A stretch of 9,459 nt of DNA from Chitinophagaceae bacterium (GTDB taxonomy: Bacteria; Bacteroidota; Bacteroidia; Chitinophagales; Chitinophagaceae). The stretch lies in NCBI GenBank assembly GCA_947468255.1, contig CANIMM010000104.1:1-9459 (forward strand). Direction: 5' to 3'. The notes below the pieces were generated by a model, which saw only the letters and a program-made list of their open reading frames with translations, was not told where the DNA came from and ran no database searches. Below are positions 1 to 7,065 of this stretch, piece by piece. Positions within the stretch are counted from its first letter, which is position 1. Each line of letters opens with the position of its first letter. Position numbers and translations under genes: made by a program.

Positions 1-1139
1 ATATCGGCTGTTAAAAATCCTTTTTGTTTTCTTACATCCTCAATTTCATTGAATACGTAACTGCCACTTACCATTAGTTTTAAGGGAGTGGTCATACTGT
101 ATTTGCTTTCACCGGGCTGGTCATTGGTAAATGTAAGCGAGGATGCATTGTGAAGCCCCTCGTAATTTTCTGTATTTGCAACCAGTGAAGTAGTTCGCTT
201 ATCCGTTAATGAAGCCATATAGGTGGGGGTATGCATGGCAAAGCCAATACGCACATGCTCGGTAGGTTTAAAAATGAATCCAATTTTGGCATTGATTCCT
301 GCACCACTCGTAGTATATTCATCGGTGTAAGTGAAAGAATCAAATCCGTTTAATTTATTGGAGGAGGTGTCATTTTCTTTGAAAGTACTGATGCTGTTGT
401 ACTTCATAATTGGAATGCCTAAACTCATGCCAAATAAAAATTTATCTTTTTTATTTACTGCGTACCCAATTGCTACCTCATGCTGTGAGCCCTTTGTATC
501 CAATGTGTTTTGTTGGCGCAATGCCTGGCCTGCATCCAAAATATTTTCAGGCAAAGCCCTTACTTGTAAATTTCCGTTTACCCTAAAAGTATCTACCAGA
601 TAGGTATAAAGGGCTGGAGCAGCACCATAGGCATAGCTGGGGCTATTGAGTACATTGTCAATGCTCATACCGCTTTTGGCGATCTGTTCGGCCCATTTTT
701 CACTGTAAGAACTGTAGTTATTCAATCCATTGTATTGGATGGAATTGTTGTAGCTGGCAGTTTGTGTTATCGCCAAGCTGAATGCCTGGCTGGTTCCTGG
801 TTGATTTGGATTGCCTGTACCATAAACAAATCCGATGGGTCCCATTCCAAAACTGGTTTTGTTATTTTTATTGTCGGTAGCCCTGAAATTGGTTTTGTTG
901 GTATTCATTAAAAATCCGGGGGTAAAAACAAGCTCACCAGTTCTGTAATTGCCCAAACCTGCGGGGTTTACAAAATTGGCGGTAATATCTCCTCCCAAGG
1001 AGCCCATTGCCCCACCAATAGCCATATTTCGGGCAGTACCATTTTGGGGAAAGAAGGAAAAGCGCAGTGCATCCTCTGGTATTTGTGCAAATAGGAATGA
1101 ACTTAAAAGCAATGCTGGAAACAGCAGAATTTTTTTCAT
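1..1139 (-). CDS. FadL/OmpP1/TodX-like outer-membrane transport protein, C-terminus cut by window edge
   Basis: The first 379 residues are visible and the reading frame stays open to the left edge, so the C-terminal part of the barrel is missing. The ATG start is followed by a clear Sec signal peptide (MKKILLFPALLLSSFLFAQ, probable cleavage after Ala18). The mature N-terminus carries the arrangement typical of this family in Bacteroidota: RNMAIGGAMGSLGGD at about 38-51, then NPAGLGNYR at 58-66. After that come alternating polar/aromatic strands rich in Gly, Asn and Tyr, as in an outer-membrane beta-barrel. FadL-type proteins carry hydrophobic molecules such as long-chain fatty acids or aromatics across the outer membrane; the substrate here cannot be inferred. 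The start lies 78 bases after the stop of a lipoprotein gene on the same strand, which suggests cotranscription. No Shine-Dalgarno sequence is visible, as is normal in this phylum. An alternative is a related barrel without transport function. Confidence 0.78.
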   Translation of the reverse strand, partial: MKKILLFPALLLSSFLFAQIPEDALRFSFFPQNGTARNMAIGGAMGSLGGDITANFVNPAGLGNYRTGELVFTPGFLMNTNKTNFRATDNKNNKTSFGMGPIGFVYGTGNPNQPGTSQAFSLAITQTASYNNSIQYNGLNNYSSYSEKWAEQIAKSGMSIDNVLNSPSYAYGAAPALYTYLVDTFRVNGNLQVRALPENILDAGQALRQQNTLDTKGSQHEVAIGYAVNKKDKFLFGMSLGIPIMKYNSISTFKENDTSSNKLNGFDSFTYTDEYTTSGAGINAKIGFIFKPTEHVRIGFAMHTPTYMASLTDKRTTSLVANTENYEGLHNASSLTFTNDQPGESKYSMTTPLKLMVSGSYVFNEIEDVRKQKGFLTAD

Positions 1140-1217
1140 TAAAGTGATATTTTAGAATAGAAGAACTGGAATGGTTGTTCTTTAAATGATCAAATGGTTA
1201 AAAGCGCTTACCAAAAA

Positions 1218-1898
1218 TTAATTCCCTCCACCTCTGGCAGGCCTTGAAATAGCACCACCTCCTCCAGATGAACTGCTTCCGGAAGAAGAGGAACTACTGG
1301 TATTGGTTGAAGAACTGGTGGATTGGGGTGTATAAGTCCGATTGTTATTGTAAGAGGAATTGTTATTTGAATTGTTGGTACTATTGTAATTACTGCCGTT
1401 ATTGGTGTTATCAGGAGTAAAAATCTGACGAATGATGTTGCCAACAGCGGATCCGTTATTGCTATTGTTGTAAGATTTCACAGGTTTTGCATTCCCCATT
1501 TTGGAATTACTGGAGCTGTAATTAATAATCGGGCTGTAGCCGCCTAAATTCTCTTTTCTTGGAGAAGTGTTTATTGGCAGGTACTGCGGAGCAAATACTT
1601 GGCTATAATAAGGTGAAAAATAAGGAGTATAGTAATTGCCATAGATAGAACCGTAATGATTGTACCGGTAGTCTTGGTCGAAATTTCTCCAGCGAGGATC
1701 ATTGATCCCCATTCGAATGATTCTTTCTTCAGGATGGTAGATTACTGTCTCTTGTCGGGCAGTTTGTACATATTCTTCTACATAAGGCCTTGCAGGTGAA
1801 TAATAGACATCATCCGGGGTTTGTCCCGTTTTATAAAGCGTAGTGCAGCTGCTAAAAGCAACAAATACAAGCACGAAATGCAAAATTTTTGTAATCAT
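1218..1898 (-). CDS. Probable lipoprotein of unknown function with Asn/Ser/Gly-rich low-complexity tail
   Basis: The product is 226 residues. It opens with a hydrophobic stretch ending in AFSSC (Cys18), a plausible lipoprotein signal although Phe at -3 is not ideal. The segment after it (LYKTGQTPDDVYYSPARP, about 21-38) resembles the start of uncharacterised Bacteroidota envelope proteins as I remember them. Residues 60-110 are rich in Tyr, Asn and Pro, including DPRWRNFDQDY at 67-77. From about 127 the chain becomes low complexity: Asn/Ser runs to about 186, then Ser/Thr, a Gly4 run, and a short basic end (RPARGGGN). I recognise no catalytic motif. The frame, the signal peptide and the good match between codons and a secreted protein support a real gene. 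It precedes the FadL-like barrel gene on the same strand, so it may act with it in the outer membrane, but that is inference only. Confidence 0.75.
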   Translation of the reverse strand: MITKILHFVLVFVAFSSCTTLYKTGQTPDDVYYSPARPYVEEYVQTARQETVIYHPEERIIRMGINDPRWRNFDQDYRYNHYGSIYGNYYTPYFSPYYSQVFAPQYLPINTSPRKENLGGYSPIINYSSSNSKMGNAKPVKSYNNSNNGSAVGNIIRQIFTPDNTNNGSNYNSTNNSNNNSSYNNNRTYTPQSTSSSTNTSSSSSSGSSSSGGGGAISRPARGGGN

Positions 1899-1971
1899 GA
1901 TAATTTGATTAAAATTATTATAGAATGAAGTTACTACTTTTGTGCCGTTTTAGATTATAAAACCATCATAC

Positions 1972-2003
1972 CAAATTCTTTGCCATTGATTTACAATTAC
2001 AAA
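1972..2003 (-). promoter_or_regulatory. Possible Bacteroidota-type promoter for the lipoprotein gene
   Basis: Read on the minus strand, a TTTG (2003-2000) is followed after 20 bases by AGAATTTG (1979-1972). The Bacteroidota consensus is TTTG, 19-21 bases, TAnnTTTG. Spacing and both TTTG cores fit, but the TA of the -7 box is absent. A start near 1965 would leave a leader of about 65 bases. Weak call. Confidence 0.25.
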
Positions 2004-2056
2004 GAAATTATGTTAAATTGAAGCTAAAATGTTCCTAAAAGAGTTGACAGGGAATA

Positions 2057-2075
2057 ATTTCCTTGGTTAGGAAAT
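2057..2075. repeat. Perfect inverted repeat upstream of proS (7-bp arms, 5-base spacer)
   Basis: The sequence is ATTTCCT, TGGTT, AGGAAAT, a perfect dyad centred near 2066. It lies about 100 bases before the proS start and covers the -33-like CTTG of the candidate proS promoter, so it is placed where an operator could act. Equally it could be a small RNA hairpin if transcription starts further upstream. No regulator gene lies nearby. Confidence 0.4.
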
Positions 2076-2091
2076 AAATGACTTAGTTTTC
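2062..2091 (+). promoter_or_regulatory. proS: Possible promoter of proS
   Basis: CTTG at 2062-2065 and TAGTTTTC at 2084-2091 resemble the Bacteroidota -33 (TTTG) and -7 (TAnnTTTG) boxes with one mismatch each. The spacer is 18 bases, one shorter than the usual 19-21. The start would fall near 2098, inside the adjacent hairpin. Weak, but the best candidate I find between the lipoprotein gene and proS. Confidence 0.3.
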
Positions 2092-2117
2092 AATAAAGAG
2101 GATGCTTCCTTTTATTG
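2091..2117 (+). repeat. Hairpin-forming inverted repeat in the proS upstream region
   Basis: Bases 2091-2097 (CAATAAA) pair with 2111-2117 (TTTATTG). After a single bulged G, 2099-2102 (AGGA) pair with 2107-2110 (TCCT), closing a 4-base loop (TGCT). That makes 11 pairs in 27 bases. It is not followed by a T-run on the plus strand, so it does not look like an intrinsic terminator for that strand. It ends about 58 bases before the proS ATG and would sit at the very 5' end of the leader if the candidate promoter is right. Possible roles are mRNA stability, an operator, or chance in AT-rich DNA. Confidence 0.4.
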
Positions 2118-2175
2118 AAATCAAGGCTATTCAAAAATTTATTCATTTAAAAAATTGCCCCAGAGGGGTTTACAT

Positions 2176-3654
2176 ATGAGCAAAGAGATTACAAGCATGC
2201 AGGAAGATTATTCGCAATGGTACAATGACCTAGTAATTAAAGCTGGTCTGGCTGATTACAGTGCGGTCAGGGGTTGCATGGTCATTAAACCTTATGGATA
2301 CGCCATTTGGGAGAATATGCAAAAGCAATTGGACAGTATGTTTAAAGAAACCGGTCACCAAAATGCCTATTTCCCCTTGTTTGTTCCAAAGAGTCTTTTT
2401 GAAGCAGAGGAAACCAATGCAGAAGGGTTTGCCAAAGAATGTGCCATTGTAACGCATTATCGTTTAAAGGCCGATCCTGATCATAAGGGCAAATTAATAG
2501 TAGATCCAGAAGCAAAGTTGGAAGAGGAATTGGTGGTTCGTCCTACCAGTGAAGCCATCATTTGGAATACCTACAAGGGATGGATACAATCTTACCGGGA
2601 TTTACCGTTGTTAATCAATCAGTGGGCCAATGTGGTAAGGTGGGAGATGCGCACCAGGCTGTTCTTGCGTACAACAGAATTTCTATGGCAGGAGGGGCAT
2701 ACGGCACATGCTACAGAAAAGGAGGCGATTGACGAAACCGTTCAAATGCTCAACGTATATGCTGATTTTGCAGAAACTTATATGGCATTGCCGGTTATTA
2801 AGGGGGTTAAATCTGCCAATGAGCGCTTTGCAGGAGCGGTAGATACCTACTGCATTGAAGCGCTCATGCAGGATGGCAAGGCATTACAGGCAGGTACGTC
2901 CCACTTTTTAGGACAAAATTTTGCTAAGGCATTTGATGTAAAGTTTACCGATAAGGAAAATAAATTAGATTTTGTTTGGGCAACCAGTTGGGGTGTTAGT
3001 ACCCGATTGATTGGCGCCTTAGTTATGGCGCATAGCGATGACCAAGGCTTGGTATTACCTCCAAAACTAGCCCCTATACAAGTAGTGATTGTTCCGATTT
3101 TTAAAGGGGAGGAGCAAAAGCAACTGATTGATGAAAAAGTAATCGCATTGATGCAGCAATTGAAGGCTGCAGGCATTTCTGTGAAGTATGATGACAATGA
3201 TAACAATCGTCCGGGGTGGAAATTTGCTGAATACGAAATGAAGGGAATTCCGGTTCGTATAGCCATTGGTGCGAGAGATCTTGCCAATAATGTGGTTGAA
3301 GTAGCTAGGAGAGACACGAAAGAGAAAATGAGTTTTAGTATGGATGGCTTGAGTGAGCGAATCATTACATTATTGGATGAAATCCAGTTGGCTATTTTTA
3401 ATAAGGCTAAAAATTTCAGAGATGATCGGGTTACTCCTGCTGATACATGGGATGAATTTCTCAAGTTGTTGGATGAAAAACCAGGTTTTATTTCAGCACA
3501 TTGGGATGGCACGGGTGAAACGGAAGATAAAATTAAGGAGCTTGCCAAAGCCACCATACGCTGTATTCCATTGAATAATGAGCTAGAAAATGGCAAATGC
3601 ATTTTTACGGGAAATGCAAGTAAACAGCGGGTTTTGTTTGCAAGGGCTTATTAA
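2176..3654 (+). CDS. proS: Prolyl-tRNA synthetase, short archaeal/eukaryote-like type
   Basis: This cytoplasmic class II enzyme charges tRNA-Pro with proline. At 492 residues it is the short form without the editing insertion of the E. coli type. Visible class II signatures are RPTSEAIIW (122-130, proline/ATP pocket), the motif 2 region from RWEMRTR to EGHTAH (155-178), AGTSHFLGQNF (239-249), and motif 3 with TSWGVSTRLIGALVMAHSDD (270-289; Arg277). An anticodon-binding domain follows (about 297-400), then a C-terminal domain (about 410-492) ending in ARAY; the terminal Tyr is characteristic of this subclass. The ATG giving MSKEITSMQEDYSQW is preferred because it matches the usual start of Bacteroidota homologues; a TTG 21 bases upstream would only add seven unconserved residues. 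The C-terminal domain keeps just two Cys (463, 475), so a four-Cys zinc site is not present. truB follows on the same strand after 70 bases. Confidence 0.97.
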   Translation: MSKEITSMQEDYSQWYNDLVIKAGLADYSAVRGCMVIKPYGYAIWENMQKQLDSMFKETGHQNAYFPLFVPKSLFEAEETNAEGFAKECAIVTHYRLKADPDHKGKLIVDPEAKLEEELVVRPTSEAIIWNTYKGWIQSYRDLPLLINQWANVVRWEMRTRLFLRTTEFLWQEGHTAHATEKEAIDETVQMLNVYADFAETYMALPVIKGVKSANERFAGAVDTYCIEALMQDGKALQAGTSHFLGQNFAKAFDVKFTDKENKLDFVWATSWGVSTRLIGALVMAHSDDQGLVLPPKLAPIQVVIVPIFKGEEQKQLIDEKVIALMQQLKAAGISVKYDDNDNNRPGWKFAEYEMKGIPVRIAIGARDLANNVVEVARRDTKEKMSFSMDGLSERIITLLDEIQLAIFNKAKNFRDDRVTPADTWDEFLKLLDEKPGFISAHWDGTGETEDKIKELAKATIRCIPLNNELENGKCIFTGNASKQRVLFARAY

Positions 3655-3724
3655 TTGCTAATTTATTTGTTTGCTATTTGTATTAACAATCATCGCATCT
3701 ATTACTACTTTCTAAAAATCACCT

Positions 3725-4513
3725 GTGGCCCGAAAAGAAACCTACCGATCAAAATATAACAGCAAGTTGGTGGAAGCGGGCGGGGTGGTGCAAAATACTG
3801 AACGCAAAGAAAGAATTCCATTGGACCCCGCTATTCAGTTACCTTATGCGGAGGGTAAAGTAGTATTGATTGATAAGCCGCTGCATTGGACATCTTTTGA
3901 TGTAGTTCGTAAAATGCGCAACTTGTTGCAGATAAAAAAAATTGGACATGCAGGTACGCTTGATCCCTTAGCAACCGGCCTACTCATCGTATGTACCGGT
4001 AAGTTTACCAAAAAAATAAATGAATATATGGCCCAGGAGAAGGAGTATACCGGCCATATAACGCTCGGAGCGGTAACCCCCACCTATGACCTAGAGAGTG
4101 AGCCTGAGCAAGTGAAAGACTATTCTTTGCTCAGCCCAGAAGCAATTCATGCTGCTACAGCTGCTTTTACTGGAACCATCGATCAATTCCCACCCATTTA
4201 TTCTGCCATAAAAAAAGAGGGGGTAGCTTTATACGAATTGGCTAGGAGAGGCATTGAAGTTCAACCCGAGTCGAGAAAAATAACCATCCATCAATTTGAA
4301 ATTACTAACATATCATTGCCTGTACTTAGTTTTAAGGTAGTCTGTTCCACTGGGACGTATATACGAAGTTTGGCAAATGATTTTGGTGCAGCGTTGGGCT
4401 GTGGTGGATATTTGAGTAGCCTTCGGCGGACGAGAATTGGCGATTTTGAGGCTTCAAATGCCTTTTCCATGGAGCAGTTTGAGAAGCAACTGCAAATAAA
4501 TGGAGATGCCTGA
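3725..4513 (+). CDS. truB: tRNA pseudouridine(55) synthase TruB, short form with N-terminal extension
   Basis: TruB converts U55 in the T-loop of tRNAs to pseudouridine. The 262-residue product contains the conserved start of the fold (GKVVLIDKPLHWTSFDVVRK, 44-63), the catalytic-Asp motif GHAGTLDPLATG (74-85; Asp80), PPIYSAIKKEG (156-166), the CSTGTYIRSLANDFG motif (207-221) and LRRTRIGDF (233-241). It ends soon afterwards, so the C-terminal PUA domain of E. coli TruB is absent, as is usual in Bacteroidota. About 43 residues, basic at the front, precede the fold. A GTG start is assigned because the frame is closed by TAA at 3713 and contains no ATG before the conserved core; TTG at 3767 or GTG at 3785/3788 would give shorter forms. 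The gene follows proS by 70 bases and converges with tamL; I see no strong promoter or terminator around it. Confidence 0.95.
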   Translation: MARKETYRSKYNSKLVEAGGVVQNTERKERIPLDPAIQLPYAEGKVVLIDKPLHWTSFDVVRKMRNLLQIKKIGHAGTLDPLATGLLIVCTGKFTKKINEYMAQEKEYTGHITLGAVTPTYDLESEPEQVKDYSLLSPEAIHAATAAFTGTIDQFPPIYSAIKKEGVALYELARRGIEVQPESRKITIHQFEITNISLPVLSFKVVCSTGTYIRSLANDFGAALGCGGYLSSLRRTRIGDFEASNAFSMEQFEKQLQINGDA

Positions 4514-4596
4514 TTTTTTATCAATGGGGTAATCCGTTTCAGTACATCCTAATTTTTCTTTTGCAGCAGGGAGGTTAATTTTCAGGTCTTTAAAGA
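4514..4596. other. Convergent intergenic gap between truB and tamL, no clear terminator
   Basis: Both genes end here, so a bidirectional terminator might be expected. I find short T-runs (TTTTTT after the truB stop, and TTTTTCTTTT at 4553-4562) but no GC-rich stem before them. The only symmetrical element is the 10-base palindrome TCTTTAAAGA at 4587-4596, which has no loop. Termination may be Rho-dependent; that is inference. Confidence 0.4.
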
Positions 4597-7017
4597 TCAA
4601 AAAGGATAACTTAATCCAATGGTGAAATTAAAATTTTCATATCGCCACAGTTGATTGCTGTATGCATACACTCCTGGGGCAATTTCTACCTGCTCGCCTT
4701 TTGTTAGTAAATTCCTTAAAGTTATATTGGGTATTTGCCAGCCATTATTTTTGATAATGTCGGGCCGTTTAAAACGAAAGCCCAGATCAAATCGGATCAG
4801 GAAATAATTAAAGTCAAATCGAAAACCCGTACCTGCAGTTACCCCTAACTGTTGGTACAGTCGGCTGAAATTAAATTGCAAGCTATCCGGACCGCCACCT
4901 ACCCGCGTATTTTTCAAGTTCCATACATTGCCGGCATCAATAAATAGGGCTCCTTTTAAGGTCAATGAGTTGGGAATAATGGGAGCAATATCGTAGCGGT
5001 ATTCGCCATTTATTTCTAGTCGTACATCACCGGTACGGTCGTTTAGCGAAAGTGAATTATAAGCGGCCAATGGCTTTGCGCCAGGACCAATACCCCTGAT
5101 AGGCCAGCCTCTCATACTGTTTGCTCCGCCAGAAAAATATTGCTTAAAAAATGGCAGTGAAGTCTCTGCATTGCTTGTAGGAATTCCTATTCCTGCAAAT
5201 GCCCTGAATATCGAAGAAGATTTTTGATTTTCCACTTTAAAAGTATACTCCACATCAGTTTTAATAAATTGACGAAGCTCCTTTTTGAACAATCCTATTC
5301 GTCCAAATACCAATCCTGATTCTTCAATATTCCATCTGAAAATTCGTTGACGGTTTAGTTTTTTAGGGTTGATATAAGTAGAGGAATAACTGTAATTCAA
5401 TAGCCCCATTACCAAGGCCGTGTTGAACGAATAACGTAGGTAGGGATTGAGTTCCACCGTTTTTTTGAAACTATCTGATTGATTATAGAGGTAGGAATAT
5501 TCGATATTTAAAAGTTTAAACAAATGTTTTCTATTGGGATGCTCGCTACTGGTGAATTCATTTCCAAAAGCCGCACTAGTAGATAATTGATTAAAAAGAT
5601 TAATGCGGTTGGTATAGGAGGGAACCACATTAATAAATGTTTGCTGTGAAATTAATTTTTTATTTGGGAAAATCAGGTTAATTGGACCCAGCAGCCTGGG
5701 TAATGAAATTGTATTGGTATAACTCAGTTCATTTGAATTCAGCTTTTGGTTTGACCCCTGCTGCCCATTTAGGTTTAATTCAATTCCGGCACGAAGCGCA
5801 TGGGTCATTTTTGTGCCGCTTTTTCCAACATTTCTATTTTGCAGAGAAACGTTGGTAGACAATCCTAGTAGGTTGCCTGCATTGGCTACAATTGCACTAT
5901 TGGTATTGCTGTTGGCAGAATAGCTTGCTTCCAGATTGGCTTCAAATCCAAATCGTTTTGCGGGTAATAATTGTACAATCAGATTGATTTTTCCAGCGCT
6001 ATCCTTTGTTGGTTCAATCTGAATATTTGTATTTTGCCATACACCTGATTTAGAGAAATTACTGATTGTTTTTGAATAATTTTCCTGGCTATAGACATCC
6101 CCCGAATTAAGGTACATATTTCTTAGGAGCAGGCTATTATTAAATAATTTTTTATGATACCGAATTAAAAATCCACCCTGCATTTCCTCCTTGTACTTGG
6201 CAGGATTGGTGACATCAGCAGCCGTAAAGTCTGGGTAAATAATGACTGAATCGATATAATATTTTTTTAATCGAGCCGAATCTGCTCCCGGGTTAAGTAT
6301 GAAGGCAAGTTTAACGGTAGGTTGATCCTTTTTTTGGTTGGCTTCTGCAAGCAATTGTAAGTTTTCAAAAGGGTCATCCGATATATTGGTTAATGCGGCA
6401 ATGGTAGTATCGCCTCTCAATTTGAGATCATTCAAAGTGAATTGATAATACCCATTGTTGCGATATAGCTCAACCAGTCTGTTGATTTCAGAAAGTATTT
6501 CGACCCTTGAAACAGGGTTTCCCTTTATAATTAAGGATTTATTGCTATTCTCTACCGCCAGTTGCTGCAGCTCGGTATGCTGAATCTGGTAACGAAGGGT
6601 GTCAATGAGCGTTGGGTTACCTGCATCTACCATGTATTTTACGGTTATGCGTTGCTGTTTGCCCTTGAAAATGGTATCTATTTTATAATGAACAGCAGCA
6701 CTGTAATAGCCTTGATGTACCATGGCGCCTTTCATGCTATTGGCAGAAAGGGTAGAATAGGTGCTGTCATATACTGGGGGTCGATTAATAAAATGAAGTA
6801 CGAAAAGAAAGTCCTTGGGTGTTACTTTTGCACTGTCATCGAGTTGGCCATATAATTTCTGCTTCAGTGAAATTCTTTGATCTTTGGTGAAATTGCCCCC
6901 GATCACTTCGATGGAACTTTGATAAAGAAAAGGTTTATTTTTTTGATATTTGCGAGGGAAAGTGCAAGCAGACAATAATAGTGAGAGGAAAAATAAATTT
7001 TTCAGGTATTTCAACAT
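4597..7017 (-). CDS. tamL: TamL: TamA/BamA-family (Omp85) outer-membrane lipoprotein
   Basis: The product is 806 residues from the chosen ATG. It begins with a classical lipoprotein signal, MLKYLKNLFFLSLLLSAC, with lipobox LSAC and lipidated Cys18. This start is preferred over a TTG 27 bases upstream, which would put nine extra residues before the signal. Residues 25 to about 350 look like periplasmic POTRA-type domains (for example SRVEILSEINRLVELYRNNGYYQF at about 170-193 in shape, and NMYLNSGDVYSQENYSKT around 300-317). The C-terminal half is a 16-strand-type barrel. It has GGANSMRGW (630-638), matching the L6 RGF/Y motif of Omp85 proteins, then GALFIDAGNVW (689-699), and ends in an aromatic strand with terminal Phe. 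In Bacteroidota, TamL is the lipidated TamA counterpart that works with TamB in envelope lipid or protein transport. TamB is not in this window. The gene is divergent from an RNA methyltransferase across 48 bases. Confidence 0.9.
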   Translation of the reverse strand: MLKYLKNLFFLSLLLSACTFPRKYQKNKPFLYQSSIEVIGGNFTKDQRISLKQKLYGQLDDSAKVTPKDFLFVLHFINRPPVYDSTYSTLSANSMKGAMVHQGYYSAAVHYKIDTIFKGKQQRITVKYMVDAGNPTLIDTLRYQIQHTELQQLAVENSNKSLIIKGNPVSRVEILSEINRLVELYRNNGYYQFTLNDLKLRGDTTIAALTNISDDPFENLQLLAEANQKKDQPTVKLAFILNPGADSARLKKYYIDSVIIYPDFTAADVTNPAKYKEEMQGGFLIRYHKKLFNNSLLLRNMYLNSGDVYSQENYSKTISNFSKSGVWQNTNIQIEPTKDSAGKINLIVQLLPAKRFGFEANLEASYSANSNTNSAIVANAGNLLGLSTNVSLQNRNVGKSGTKMTHALRAGIELNLNGQQGSNQKLNSNELSYTNTISLPRLLGPINLIFPNKKLISQQTFINVVPSYTNRINLFNQLSTSAAFGNEFTSSEHPNRKHLFKLLNIEYSYLYNQSDSFKKTVELNPYLRYSFNTALVMGLLNYSYSSTYINPKKLNRQRIFRWNIEESGLVFGRIGLFKKELRQFIKTDVEYTFKVENQKSSSIFRAFAGIGIPTSNAETSLPFFKQYFSGGANSMRGWPIRGIGPGAKPLAAYNSLSLNDRTGDVRLEINGEYRYDIAPIIPNSLTLKGALFIDAGNVWNLKNTRVGGGPDSLQFNFSRLYQQLGVTAGTGFRFDFNYFLIRFDLGFRFKRPDIIKNNGWQIPNITLRNLLTKGEQVEIAPGVYAYSNQLWRYENFNFTIGLSYPF

Positions 7018-7065
7018 TTTTATTTTAAGAAGCACTCTAAACAATATAATAAATTTAAGAAATCA

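Noticed and set aside
331..1155. Two plus-strand open frames (331-603 and 949-1155)
   Set aside because: Both are antisense to the FadL-like gene, which has a signal peptide and family motifs in an uninterrupted frame.
1161..1182. Inverted repeat AAGAAC / GTTCTT with a 10-base spacer between the lipoprotein and barrel genes
   Set aside because: Six-base arms with a long spacer and no T-run are too weak to call a terminator or attenuator.
1208..1444. A 78-codon minus-strand frame rich in Ile, Thr and Pro
   Set aside because: It overlaps the low-complexity tail of the lipoprotein gene in another frame; its regular composition comes from the Asn/Ser codon repeats.
1899..2175. A T-box or other known riboswitch before proS
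   Set aside because: I see no T-box sequence, specifier-loop architecture or terminator/antiterminator pair, and T-boxes are not typical of Bacteroidota. Only the two short inverted repeats are supported.
2847..3602. A 251-codon open frame antisense to proS
   Set aside because: It lies wholly inside the strongly conserved proS frame, has no recognisable domain, and its composition (Ser/Leu/Ile-rich) is what the reverse frame of such a gene gives.
4587..4596. Perfect palindrome TCTTTAAAGA at the end of tamL
   Set aside because: It has no loop and is AT-rich, so it cannot act as a terminator hairpin, and a 10-base AT palindrome is expected by chance.
6562..6855. A 97-codon plus-strand frame
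   Set aside because: It is antisense to the POTRA-type region of tamL and shows no domain or plausible start signal.
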